Assembly: GCA_030407315.1 (NCBI GenBank)
Contig: JALQPE010001831.1
Coordinates: 28,130-92,129 of the forward strand
Direction: 5' to 3'
DNA: 64,000 nt
DNA from: Asparagopsis taxiformis
Taxonomy: Eukaryota; Rhodophyta; Florideophyceae; Bonnemaisoniales; Bonnemaisoniaceae
Each line of letters opens with the position of its first letter. Within the stretch, counting starts at the first letter, position 1. This document shows, in pieces, positions 1 through 9,414 of the stretch. The position numbers and the translations under genes were made by a program. Below the pieces are notes generated by a model. It did no database searches, was not told the origin of the DNA, and was given only the letters and a program-made list of their open reading frames with translations.

Positions 1-3000
1 ATACTACCATTCTTGAGGAAACACTGCTATGCAAAGAGCTGTGACATCGAGTTTCCGATAGACCTTCGAAAGAGCGGAGCAAGAGCTGCACAGCATCGAG
101 GTGCAGTAGGAACCCGTGGAACAACAGATGACAGAGACAATTGTGGAGGAATGGCGAAAGTTCGTATTGTACTCCCAAGCACATGGGCTCTGAAAGATGT
201 CCAGACTCGACCAATCTTTAAAGCATTCCGCAGTGATGCGAACAATCGAAGCTCGGAAGGAGAAAAATCAACCGCAGAGTGCAGCATTGAAGATTCGTTC
301 ATTGCAAAGTGCAGGAGGGGTGTTTTGAGCGACCCATTCGTTCGCACAGCAGTTGTTCCCATTGACAGCGATGGGAAAAAGGGTTTGAAGCACATTTATG
401 TACCTGATGGAACAGCAATTCGAATCCGATGTCATCCAGGAGCTCGTCAGGTTGCCGTCATCGAAAGAGCAAAAGGGTTCAGGAAGAATGACAGAGATGG
501 TGGGAAACCGAAGAGGAGAAGAGTGGCGGTTACGTCGTTGTGGGAACTTCATGCTAGGACCATAGTTACCTATGAGGCTCGACACGACGGTGAGCATGAT
601 GTGCATGTCGAAAAATATCTGCAGCCGCGAATGTCACATCTATTGGAATGGGAGAGGCAGCATGCTCTGCGAGCGATATCGCAATGTGTAATCGGAGCAG
701 GAGCCAAGGGAAAAGGAACACGAGCTGGGGACGTGATAACCGTTCTATTACCAATTGGAATGGAAGAGGGTGATATTGTTCCACACGTCGTATTGGTGAA
801 CAGGTATTTGAAAGAGCAGGTCGGAGAAGCATCCACCATGTTACTTTGCTTTTCACCGGGCGCGAGCTTTGCTGAAGCCAGAAACCCGCCCGATAGACTA
901 GGAAGCCCCAACTATGAAGAAATTCGTGTTTCAGGGGTGTTCTCGGATGGTTTCGGAGACCACAGGTCGCAATGGCACCCAGCGTCTCCGCGAGAAGATG
1001 CACCATGTTGGGGAAAGCTGGAGGATGGTCGAAACTACTTTGTTTACCGATTTCTCCTTTACACGGATGACTTTGAACCATTCACAAGCAGGAAGGGAAG
1101 TTTTGGTGGATGCTATATGTTACCTCTCAATCTACCGCCTCGGAAAAGGGGAAGCTACCAAGCGGTTCGAGTGATTGGTTTGCCACCTCCGGGAGTGTCC
1201 ACAAATTGTGTATTGCGATATATCGTTCAAGATATAGTGCGAGGAAGCACAGAGGGTTTCCCAACGAAAAATGCAGAGGGAGAAGATATTGTGGTATTTC
1301 TAGACCCAGTGGGGAGCATTGGAGACTATCCTGCAGTTTCACATACCCTGGATGTTCTTGGACACACATCAAACTCTCCGTGCCACATCTGCAGTTTCCG
1401 CAAATATGACCTGAGCAGTACTGGTGGCACGAAGAATGCATACACTTCGGTAGTGAACGGGCAAACATCGACGCATGCCAGGAGCAAGTATCGGAATGCA
1501 TCGACACGTAAGGATGCCACAGAAACCCAGCTTCGCACTCTCGGACTGGCTGCAGAAGAAGGGGAAGATTTACCATTTCATGTCCTGAGCACTTCCTTGG
1601 AAGCAGTGCAGGAAGAAGTACCGAAGACGGAAAACGGAGTTTCAGTTGTCCCAGCAATTTTTGACCCGTACCGTTCCGCAGTGATAGCACCTGACCATCT
1701 ATTGTCTGGACTGGCACAAGATGTACTGAACGCTTGTATTTCAGCTGCCAGCCCACGAATTCGAGAGGTAGCTGAATTGCAAATTCTGGGCGCTCTGAAG
1801 AAGTTCAGGATGGGAAGGCAGAACCGTTTATTTGGAACCAACAATCTGCTTTCCATGAACATGAGTGACATATTCAGTGTGCTTCTGATAGCACCTATGG
1901 CATTCGAAAACGCAGCTCGAATGATGGATGGGAAAGGGGAAGGTCATCGTGAAAAATTTGATGGGGCCGTCAAACTAGTAGTGATGTTTCAGAAGCTGGT
2001 TTCGTGTATTAGTTTCATGCCCGTATGGTGGAAAGACGGTCCCCATGAAGTAGAGACGGCTGACGGAGAAGGTGGCAGGAATGAATACATTCTGGGAAGA
2101 ACTGTAGACTACGTGGAGACGTTGAATGAGTATTGTCGGAAAGTGAAGGGAGCAGGAGCACATTTGGACAAGCCTAATGTTCATCGTCTTGTCGAGTTTT
2201 GTGTTCATACGCTTCCTGCCTACGGCTCTGTGAAGCACGTGCAGGAGCTTATATTCGAACGGATGCATCAGCCGCTGAAGAAAGGTGTGAGAATGTCCAA
2301 TCACCAAAGCGAACAGCTTTCAGCGCTGGAATTAGTTCTTGCGGATGACTGGCAGACGAGAGTGGCCATTGTTTTGCGCGAAATCGGCATGGAGCCACAA
2401 CATTGGTCCTCGTCCGAATGCTCTCAAATGGTCAACGTTCTTTCACAGGAGCTAGGGAGAGAAATAGATGTGGAAGACGAGGTAGTGAAAAACTGCTTCC
2501 AGGAACCGGTTCTCCAGCTTCTCTCCCAGCGTCGAGGAAAGATATTGTCGGCGGATGGTGAAATTGTGACGTGGAGAGGGCATGGAGGTATATCTATTGA
2601 CGAGGTCAAGGAGTACATGAATGGAAAATGTGATATGGCAGAGGGTGCTGTAGGTGTTTTCAAACGGTTCTTTACCGAAAGGTACGGAAGCGGAACAAGC
2701 GGGTGTGGAAAGTATGCCGAATGGGTGAGAAGAGTTTCTAGAAGCACTACGACAGAGTGGGGAAGGAAAACAGTGCAGAGGTCTGGCTCTCTAGAATCAG
2801 GAGCTATCATCCATGCTGTTTGCCCTGAACAGATGAAATGTGAGGATGGTGCAACTTCACAAGCGATTCTGTACCCGGCGTCTCGTCTCACATCAGAGAT
2901 AATGCGGGGAAGAATTAATTATGAACCGCGGTTTTTTATTGTTCTAGCGTTCTTTATCCTGAGGAACGAGAGTGCGAGAGATGAGCAAGGTACAGCTTAT

Positions 3001-3243
3001 GGAGTTTGCCTGGGTTTGCAAAAAACTGATGAAGGAGTGTTCAAGGTCGAAGAGAGGCGACGAACAGTAATTGTGGAGATGAGTGAGGGAGTCACTGAGG
3101 TGTTTGGTATGCACTATTGCAATGGGAGTGTATGCGAATATGATGAGAACATGAGGGAGGTAAGGCACGGACCCGGACTGCTGGAGGGTGGAGAGATATA
3201 TGCACTATGTAGGCGAGACGGATTTCCACCGAGGGCTGCATGA
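1..3243 (+). CDS. T1: CMC/CACTA-like DDE transposase, 3' 1080 codons
   Basis: The frame is open from base 1, and the protein is the C-terminal 1080 residues of the 1267-residue T2 at 27552-31355, nearly identical to it. The first 187 residues lie left of the window, so the first in-frame start codon here is not the real start. Visible landmarks (T2 numbering): FLDPVGSIGDYPA near 621-632, a CHIC zinc-type pair at 648-651, PDHLLSGL at 751-758, and FERMHQPLK near 939-947. This order (acidic pair, Cys pair, D/H-LLxG, late FExxH..LK) resembles CMC/Plavaka-type DDE transposases. Assignment of single catalytic residues is tentative. AATAAA at 3256-3261 is a likely polyadenylation signal. The gene would cut and paste E1 and related elements in the nucleus. 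Confidence 0.75.
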   Translation: MLPFLRKHCYAKSCDIEFPIDLRKSGARAAQHRGAVGTRGTTDDRDNCGGMAKVRIVLPSTWALKDVQTRPIFKAFRSDANNRSSEGEKSTAECSIEDSFIAKCRRGVLSDPFVRTAVVPIDSDGKKGLKHIYVPDGTAIRIRCHPGARQVAVIERAKGFRKNDRDGGKPKRRRVAVTSLWELHARTIVTYEARHDGEHDVHVEKYLQPRMSHLLEWERQHALRAISQCVIGAGAKGKGTRAGDVITVLLPIGMEEGDIVPHVVLVNRYLKEQVGEASTMLLCFSPGASFAEARNPPDRLGSPNYEEIRVSGVFSDGFGDHRSQWHPASPREDAPCWGKLEDGRNYFVYRFLLYTDDFEPFTSRKGSFGGCYMLPLNLPPRKRGSYQAVRVIGLPPPGVSTNCVLRYIVQDIVRGSTEGFPTKNAEGEDIVVFLDPVGSIGDYPAVSHTLDVLGHTSNSPCHICSFRKYDLSSTGGTKNAYTSVVNGQTSTHARSKYRNASTRKDATETQLRTLGLAAEEGEDLPFHVLSTSLEAVQEEVPKTENGVSVVPAIFDPYRSAVIAPDHLLSGLAQDVLNACISAASPRIREVAELQILGALKKFRMGRQNRLFGTNNLLSMNMSDIFSVLLIAPMAFENAARMMDGKGEGHREKFDGAVKLVVMFQKLVSCISFMPVWWKDGPHEVETADGEGGRNEYILGRTVDYVETLNEYCRKVKGAGAHLDKPNVHRLVEFCVHTLPAYGSVKHVQELIFERMHQPLKKGVRMSNHQSEQLSALELVLADDWQTRVAIVLREIGMEPQHWSSSECSQMVNVLSQELGREIDVEDEVVKNCFQEPVLQLLSQRRGKILSADGEIVTWRGHGGISIDEVKEYMNGKCDMAEGAVGVFKRFFTERYGSGTSGCGKYAEWVRRVSRSTTTEWGRKTVQRSGSLESGAIIHAVCPEQMKCEDGATSQAILYPASRLTSEIMRGRINYEPRFFIVLAFFILRNESARDEQGTAYGVCLGLQKTDEGVFKVEERRRTVIVEMSEGVTEVFGMHYCNGSVCEYDENMREVRHGPGLLEGGEIYALCRRDGFPPRAA

Positions 3244-3363
3244 TTTTTAGGGAAGAATAAAATGAATAACCAGATGCATCACATATGAATTGTACACTCT
3301 AGGGCGGTGGTGGATTGGTGCAAAGTAGTGGGGAGAGGATCTGAGAGGATGGAGGGAGGTATG

Positions 3364-3905
3364 CTTACAGCAAAGTCATCGTTACGATGACTTTGCTGTA
3401 AGAAAACGTTTCCATTACAGTGGCCAAGAATGTTTTACCGGGTAAAAAAATCGTGGCAGCTGTAATGATTTGCTTTCTTACAGCAAAGTCATCGTAACGA
3501 TGACTTTGCTGTAAGGAACCGTTTCCTTGCAGTGGCCGAAGAATTTTTTACCGGGTAAAAAATCAGCAAGAAATTTTACCGGGTAAAAAAATTGTGGCCG
3601 CTGTAATGATTTGCTTTCTTACAGCAAAGTCATCGTTACGATGACTTTGCTGTAAGAAAACGTTTCATTACAGCGGCCACAATTTTTTACCCGGTAAAGA
3701 AATCATGGCTACTGTAATGTTTTCTTTTCTTACAGCAAAGTCATCGTAACGATGACTTTGCTGTAAGAAAACGTTTCATTACAGCGGCCACAATTTTTTA
3801 CCCGGTAAAGAAATCATGGCTGCTGTAATGTTTTCTTTTCTTACAGCAAAGTCATCGTAACGATGACTTTGCTGTAAGAAAACGTTTCATTACAGCAAAT
3901 TCATC
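3364..3905. repeat. Palindrome cluster 1 (five 39-bp palindromes plus TACCSGGTA spacers)
   Basis: Five copies start at 3364, 3477, 3618, 3729 and 3840. Each is CTTACAGCAAAGTCATCGT, a central A or T, then the exact reverse complement. Spacers of about 70-100 bp contain TTTTACCGGGTAAAAAA or its complement and a (G/C)GGCC(A/G)CTGTAATG motif. A degraded half copy ends the cluster near 3905. It lies between the transposase and P1, exactly as cluster 6 does in E2. This is not a CRISPR array: the spacers are themselves repeated. It may be a protein-binding or boundary array. Confidence 0.9.
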
Positions 3906-4577
3906 GATAGTTAAGGTTAAGTAACCAACTTTAGGATGTCCAGAGGACCTGCTCGTTGTAAGGAATAAGGAATATTGATCAACTGACGAAGAGGAAGCAT
4001 TTTGAATCGACTAGGGTAGGAACGCAATGAGATTTGGTATGCAAGAAAACTGAATCGCAGTAGTGAATAGGTAGTTGAAATGAATTCATATTGATGTTCT
4101 TTGGTGTATTGTCCATTGGAGCACATTGAAAACCATTTATATGATCACCGTTTAAATAGTCTATGAATCCTTTGCAGCCGAGTACGCCAATAGGAAGAAA
4201 TTCAAGCAGTGGCCTGCACGGGAACCGTTCATTTGTGAGTAGCAAAAGTTAGTGTAGAAATGAATTTTTCAGACTTGTAGGAGAGGTGGATCGTAGTAAA
4301 TGTATAAAACTCACGTAGAATCGATTGATAGGAATCAATGGTACGGAAGAAGAAGCGAGGTGGAGAGTGTGGATGAAATAGGTTGTTGGAATATGAATGA
4401 TAATTGACGTGGTGAGGTAAACGGGTTCGATTGCATTATATGCGCTAGAGGTACATACTATTAGGTGTAGATTGATGGAAAGGGCTAAACGCTTTGTGGA
4501 GGTATCAGGATCAGGTAGAGTCAGAGGTGCTGAGCGGGTGCAGCGTAAGGTTCATCAGGACTGAACGTAGGTAGGGA
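3906..4577. other. P1 upstream region without a supported gene
   Basis: This stretch has only short overlapping ORFs and is copied almost exactly at 26217-26880. A TATAAA at 4302-4307, about 270 bp before the first P1 start codon, is a possible promoter element. No repeat array or RNA gene was recognised. Confidence 0.4.
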
Positions 4578-7500
4578 ATGTCTTGTCCGGACAGTATAAG
4601 AGAGGAAGCTGAGAGACGGGAAGCGCACTCGGAGGTACCACAATTGTGGATTTCATCGTCTACACAACATTTGAACAGAGAACCGATTGAACGAACTGAG
4701 ATTGCAGGGATTACAATGGGAGACAATAGTATCATGAATACTACAGCGGAGAAGAGCAATTCTCCTTCTGCTGAAGAGAAAAGCATCACTATTGCTCAGT
4801 ACAGCTCTTCTAAAGTGCAAGTTGATCCTCGCAAAGTGAAATTTCCGACAGTGACCTCCCGTTTGGTGCGACCGGGTCGTGTAAACGAACTGGCCAGCAT
4901 TTTCATGGATAGAGGTTTCTCTACCACTGGAACTATGATTACAGTCTGCAAAATGGAAGATAACGAAGGAGACGAGTTTTACTGCATCGATGGCTCTCAT
5001 CGCATAGCTGCTCTGCAACTATGCCTGGAGAAGTACTCAGGAAAGAACAGGGATTCCTTGGAATTGGTTTGGGTACAACAGTTGATTGCGCCGAACGGGC
5101 GTCTAATTTTCGATGCGCTGGAGGTTCTGAAACTGTCTCTCGAAGCCAATATACAAACTCACGATGTCGCTTCTGTGAGCATTGCCGACAATGTGTGTGC
5201 GGTCATAGAGTTTCTCAGGTTTTCCAACCAGATGGATCTTCCTGTTGTCCGGCTTATTCCTATTCTGAAAGAAGTGAGCTATATTCTGCCGTCCGACAGG
5301 AACCGTTCGGAGAACTCGTATAGGCAGTACATCAACATTGCGAAGGGGTTCAATCGCACAGACAGCGTTGCTTTCGTGTACTGGAGCTCTATCCCTAGCG
5401 TTTACAATGCTTTGGATAGGAACAGAGAAATCGAGGATGCAAGAACCGAGGGAAGAGATCCGGACTTTTCTCGAATTGACTCTGCCGATATGTACGGGTG
5501 CGTGCTCGATCTTGTCAATAACGCAATATTCCGCAATGGCACGGACGGACGCGGGACGCGCGATAAGGAGTGGTTCCAGTGGTTTGTGCTCGAGATGACA
5601 GCGTCGTGGACAAGGATGAGGAGGAAGAGAGGACTTGTCAGAAATATCGGAAGCGGAAGTCCGTTCACGATGCGCACTTGGCTACTGGCTCTGTTGGCCA
5701 TCTATGATATGGCAGAGGTCGTCCGCAAGTGGTTGAACTCTGCAACGATGGAGGAATTCGTGCGAACGGATTTGGCAGCAGAAAACGCGAAGGAGGTCGG
5801 GGATAATGATCATCGCATTGGAGAGCGCATTGTATTCGTCCTTGTCGACTTTCATGACGACGTGGTAGACAGTAGCAGTCTGAGAACCAAGAACGGGATG
5901 TTTACAAACAGTTTTTACGACAAACTGGAATATGCTACCGGGACAAAGGCAATGCAGGAGACGAAAGCGGAGGAGGAGAGGGAACGGAATCGCATGACCC
6001 CCGGAGAAATAGAAAAAGCACTTGTTGATGGCGCCAAAGCAGAAGACGAAGAAGCACCTACTGCCGCAGAACAGGGAAATAATTCTACAGAGAAGGAAAC
6101 TGTGGAAACTTCTGGTCCTGTTCAAGCAGAAGAAGGAGTATCTGCCGAAGCCCAAGCAGAGCAGGAAGTTTCTGCTGTTGTGGAGGAAGAACAGGAAATT
6201 ACTCCAAATGTGGTGGCTGAAGAAGTGATTCCTGCTGTCGCGACGAAAGCAATAGAAGAGGCACCTCTGAGCACCCCGAAAGAAGCAGAAGACCGTCCTG
6301 CCGCAGCAAAAGAGGGAGGACAGGAACGTCCTGCCACGCGTCTTGCAGCAGCTGAGAAGAGGGAAGCAGAACGTCTTGCTGTTCTCCAAAAAGAACAGGA
6401 ACGTCTTTCAGCTTCAAGGGCAGAGCGGGAAAGTCGTGCCAGGGATAATTCGCCGGGAAGGATTGTCAGAGAAGATCTTCCTCAGGGAAGGAAACAAAGC
6501 GGCGATACGCAAAGTCTGGATATCAACTTGGACAATAGTGGTCGCATGGACATAGACACGCCTGGACAACAAGCTGGAGATGCGCAGAACCGCTCTGTGA
6601 TATTGAAACTTCGAATCAGGACACCAGAAACTTACAGCACTAGCCCGGCCGAAGTGGACAAGGAGAATTCGGGAAGAAGCAGGAGTTCTGGTGGAAGCGG
6701 CGATGAAAACGAGTCCAGGTTGGATAAGAAGCGAAGAAGGGAAGATACTAGCGCGAAGTTTTCTGAGCCCAATACGCCGGATGACAACATTGAGATTGGG
6801 CCTCCCCGGGAAAAGAAGAGTAGAGTCAATGCAAGAAAACGAACGACTGGAGAAGAAGCACCACTCTTCACTGACGAGCAAGAAAACTCCCTTCCAGACC
6901 GCACATTCGCAGAGGACATACCTGAGAAGCTGCCTTTATGCGTTCCTTCCAACTCGAGAATGAAGTATTATATCACAGAAGAAGACATTGATACAATCCG
7001 GACGGAGATAATGGAAGCAGCTGCAGGCTACTCTACTTTGGTATGTCCCCTCGGTTCTTGTGAAAGCCAACAATACTTCAGCTACCAGAGAAGAATGATC
7101 GACGAGCTTGGTTACGTGGTGTTGCAAGACATTTTCTCTTCTACTACAGTGGGAGCAGCTACGCACGAGTTATTCACACAGATGGCCAGCACATTCCAAG
7201 GTACTACAAGTGGCTCAAGTGCAAGTCAGAAGAACCCGTGGAAACCACTTCGACCGAAAGACAGCACTGGTGTATTCAAGACGGACCGGAAAAGCATCTG
7301 CGATGACCTTGAGCAAGAAAGCGCGCGGCAGTACAGGAACAAGCTGATTCTGGAGCTAGGTAAGGCGATTTGTGCGGAGAACCTGAAGCTCGGGTTTGGA
7401 AGAGAAGAAGCGGTGGTCTTTCCAGAAACGGGTCTTCGTCTGATTTTGACCGCAGAAGGTAGTCAGGAGCAACTTATGCATACCGATGTTCCCGTCCGTG

Positions 7501-7838
7501 AGGGAACTGGAACTGGTCCTCTCAACTCGCCATCATATTTCATGATGGCTGCTGGTGCGGATGGGTTCATCATTCGTATCGCCAAGTTCAGCCATGTGTG
7601 CCTAAGTCATCCAGCGAAAGAAAAGTACCGCGTGCCAGTGACGAACGTGCGCATCCCACCGTATTCCCTGCTTGTATGCCGAACGGACGTGTATCACGGA
7701 GGAATGGGATTCGCGGAGGGTCGTTCTTCGGTGAGGTACCAGCATCCTATCCGGTCCCATCTATCACTGCGAACTTCCAGGGAGAAGTTGCTACAGCCTC
7801 CCTTCAATGTCAACTACTGGGAGCGTTTAGATATCTGA
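4578..7838 (+). CDS. P1: ParB-like domain plus C-terminal 2-oxoglutarate/Fe(II) oxygenase-like protein
   Basis: 1086 residues. The N-terminal part holds a ParB/sulfiredoxin-like domain (about 90-190) with IDGSHR at 137-142. A conserved helical region follows, with HDVASVSIADNVC, INIAKGF...YWSSIPS and a Trp/Arg-rich segment. Residues of about 470-770 are a Glu/Ala-rich, charged, probably disordered and coiled linker with basic clusters (KKRRR). The motif FTDEQENSLPD...SRMKYY opens the C-terminal domain. There HTD (H968, D970), YHGG (H1040) and PIRSH (R1059) match the HxD...H...R iron/2OG signature. The predicted role is oxidation of nucleic acid or a chromatin protein, directed by the N-terminal domain; the substrate is unknown. 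The start is uncertain: M1 at 4578 or the Met at 4716, which has the better context. It follows T1 and cluster 1, as P1b does in E2. Confidence 0.8.
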   Translation: MSCPDSIREEAERREAHSEVPQLWISSSTQHLNREPIERTEIAGITMGDNSIMNTTAEKSNSPSAEEKSITIAQYSSSKVQVDPRKVKFPTVTSRLVRPGRVNELASIFMDRGFSTTGTMITVCKMEDNEGDEFYCIDGSHRIAALQLCLEKYSGKNRDSLELVWVQQLIAPNGRLIFDALEVLKLSLEANIQTHDVASVSIADNVCAVIEFLRFSNQMDLPVVRLIPILKEVSYILPSDRNRSENSYRQYINIAKGFNRTDSVAFVYWSSIPSVYNALDRNREIEDARTEGRDPDFSRIDSADMYGCVLDLVNNAIFRNGTDGRGTRDKEWFQWFVLEMTASWTRMRRKRGLVRNIGSGSPFTMRTWLLALLAIYDMAEVVRKWLNSATMEEFVRTDLAAENAKEVGDNDHRIGERIVFVLVDFHDDVVDSSSLRTKNGMFTNSFYDKLEYATGTKAMQETKAEEERERNRMTPGEIEKALVDGAKAEDEEAPTAAEQGNNSTEKETVETSGPVQAEEGVSAEAQAEQEVSAVVEEEQEITPNVVAEEVIPAVATKAIEEAPLSTPKEAEDRPAAAKEGGQERPATRLAAAEKREAERLAVLQKEQERLSASRAERESRARDNSPGRIVREDLPQGRKQSGDTQSLDINLDNSGRMDIDTPGQQAGDAQNRSVILKLRIRTPETYSTSPAEVDKENSGRSRSSGGSGDENESRLDKKRRREDTSAKFSEPNTPDDNIEIGPPREKKSRVNARKRTTGEEAPLFTDEQENSLPDRTFAEDIPEKLPLCVPSNSRMKYYITEEDIDTIRTEIMEAAAGYSTLVCPLGSCESQQYFSYQRRMIDELGYVVLQDIFSSTTVGAATHELFTQMASTFQGTTSGSSASQKNPWKPLRPKDSTGVFKTDRKSICDDLEQESARQYRNKLILELGKAICAENLKLGFGREEAVVFPETGLRLILTAEGSQEQLMHTDVPVREGTGTGPLNSPSYFMMAAGADGFIIRIAKFSHVCLSHPAKEKYRVPVTNVRIPPYSLLVCRTDVYHGGMGFAEGRSSVRYQHPIRSHLSLRTSREKLLQPPFNVNYWERLDI

Positions 7839-8090
7839 TGAAATTAGTTCTTAATAGCATTCTATGGCAGGCATCAAGGCCGCCTTCAAGTAAACGATGA
7901 AAGTTAGGCTAGTACATGACGTTTGCGTATGTAGACGGGTCGAGAGATATACAATACTCAATTTAATATGAGAAGGGGAGGAAACTATGGTGGGCACTAC
8001 TAGAATAGAACAAGGTAATATCGCAGTCGTCTTTGGTTACAACATTGAGGTGAGGAAGGCTTACAGATGATGCAGTTTCGCTGGGGTGCT
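7839..8090. other. Short 3' flank of P1
   Basis: This is non-coding sequence between the P1 stop and cluster 2. It probably contains the P1 3' untranslated region, but I see no canonical AATAAA. Confidence 0.35.
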
Positions 8091-8316
8091 GACAGCAAAG
8101 TCATCGTTACGATGACTTTGCTGTAATGATTTGATTTCTTACAGCAAAGTCATCGTAACGATGACTTTGCTGTAAGAAATCAAATCATTACAGCGGCCAC
8201 AATTTTTTACCGGGTAAAAAATTCTTGCTGATTTTTTTACCCGGTAAAATTTTCTCACCACTGTAATCAAACCTTTCCTTACAGCAAAGTCATCGTAACG
8301 ATGACTTTGCTGTAAG
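8091..8316. repeat. Palindrome cluster 2 (three copies)
   Basis: A slightly shortened copy lies at 8091-8126 and full 39-bp copies start at 8138 and 8278. The spacer carries TTTTACCGGGTAAAAAA and TTTTTTTACCCGGTAAAA as an inverted pair. It sits directly downstream of P1. Confidence 0.88.
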
Positions 8317-8915
8317 CATCCCGGGTAAACGGCTTCGGCTGTAAGCGGTTGGGAGTTTCGTCCGTCTCCCACCCTGGGAAGGGTGAGAAGGGAAGTGTGG
8401 AGCCGGGAACATCGTACAACGATGGTTTGGACGACTGTTGACGGCTCTGGGGAGCACTCTGCGTCGTGCAAGCCTGGTTTGCGCTGGCTGCACTACCTGG
8501 TATTGAACGGTTCTGTGCGCAAAGTTTACTCATGAAGGAGTTAGGGTGTTGTGTACCACACCAACCATAGTTACTAACATTTGCAGTGTACTCTAGTGAT
8601 GTAATTATTATTCTAGTTTCTAGCTATACAATGATATTAAGTAAGTCAGATGTGCACAGAGCATGGTCTAAGCCTAGCACGGTAGAGAAAGATGGAAGAA
8701 AGATTGAAGGGTAGGCATGCAGAGGTATGAAGGCAGCAGTATGTGTAGACTATGGCAGTGGTAAGAAAATATTTCATGCACCAAAGGGTGGGTAGAGTGA
8801 CATTAGAGAGGTGGTGTGTAGGGGGAAGGTAGGTGGAGATGATGAAGGAGGACAACAGAAACGAGAGCGAGGGTTGAGACCAACGGCTTACAGATGGAGC
8901 AGTTTACCAGGGATG
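8317..8915. other. Spacer between clusters 2 and 3
   Basis: No gene is supported. Its first 250 bp (GGGAGTTTCGTCC..., GAACATCGTACAACGATGG, CGTCGTGCAAGCC) match in inverted orientation the stretch at about 14270-14420 near cluster 5. The P1 and P2 flanks therefore share a longer duplicated unit than the palindromes alone. Confidence 0.5.
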
Positions 8916-9181
8916 CTTACAGCAAAGTCATCGTTACGATGACTTTGCTGTAAGGAAAGGTTTCATTACAGTGGCCATGATTTCTTTACCCGGTAAAAAA
9001 ATTCCTGGCCGCTGTAATGAAAACGTTTTCTTACAGCAAAGTCATCGTAACGATGACTTTGCTGTCAGGAAACAAAACATTACAGTGGCCATGATTTCTT
9101 TACCCGGTAAAAAAATTCCTGGCCTCTGTAATGAAACGTTTCCTTACAGCAAAGTCATCGTAACGATGGCTTTGCTGTAAG
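8916..9181. repeat. Palindrome cluster 3 (three copies)
   Basis: Copies start at 8916, 9030 and 9143. The second ends in CTGTC instead of CTGTAAG and the third has one arm substitution (GATGGC). Spacers of about 75 bp repeat the motifs TTTACCCGGTAAAAAAATT and GGCC(G/T)CTGTAATG. The cluster lies 165-235 bp upstream of P2, where it could act on that promoter. Confidence 0.88.
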
Positions 9182-9414
9182 GATCCTTGGTAAACTGCCT
9201 GAGCTGTAATTGTCGTACAACGAAAAGTGATGTGGAAGGTTCGGATTGGTCAACCGCTGAATATCATTACCAGGGTGTATACTAATAGGAATATGTCAGA
9301 TCTCTAAGTTTCGCCTATCTTACTCAGCTTACGCAGCAAAACAGCTTGTCGTTCAGATCTTCTTCTCTCTTTCTCAATCTTTCACTCTTCGTTTGTCAAT
9401 CACTCACCAAAGCA

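Noticed and set aside
13..3243. T1 as a KDZ-family transposase, since KDZ elements travel with TET/JBP oxygenases
   Set aside because: The visible motif order and the CACTA...TAGTG ends fit CMC/CACTA better; KDZ hallmark motifs were not seen.
5682..6389. 235-residue Cys/Phe-rich minus-strand ORF opposite P1, also at 24405-25112
   Set aside because: It is the antisense of the Glu/Ala/Lys-rich P1 linker; composition and duplication follow from P1.
9346..9414. Signal peptide at the extreme N-terminus of P2
   Set aside because: The hydrophobic stretch is translated CT-rich leader; the Met at 9415 has the better context and a low-complexity start like P4.
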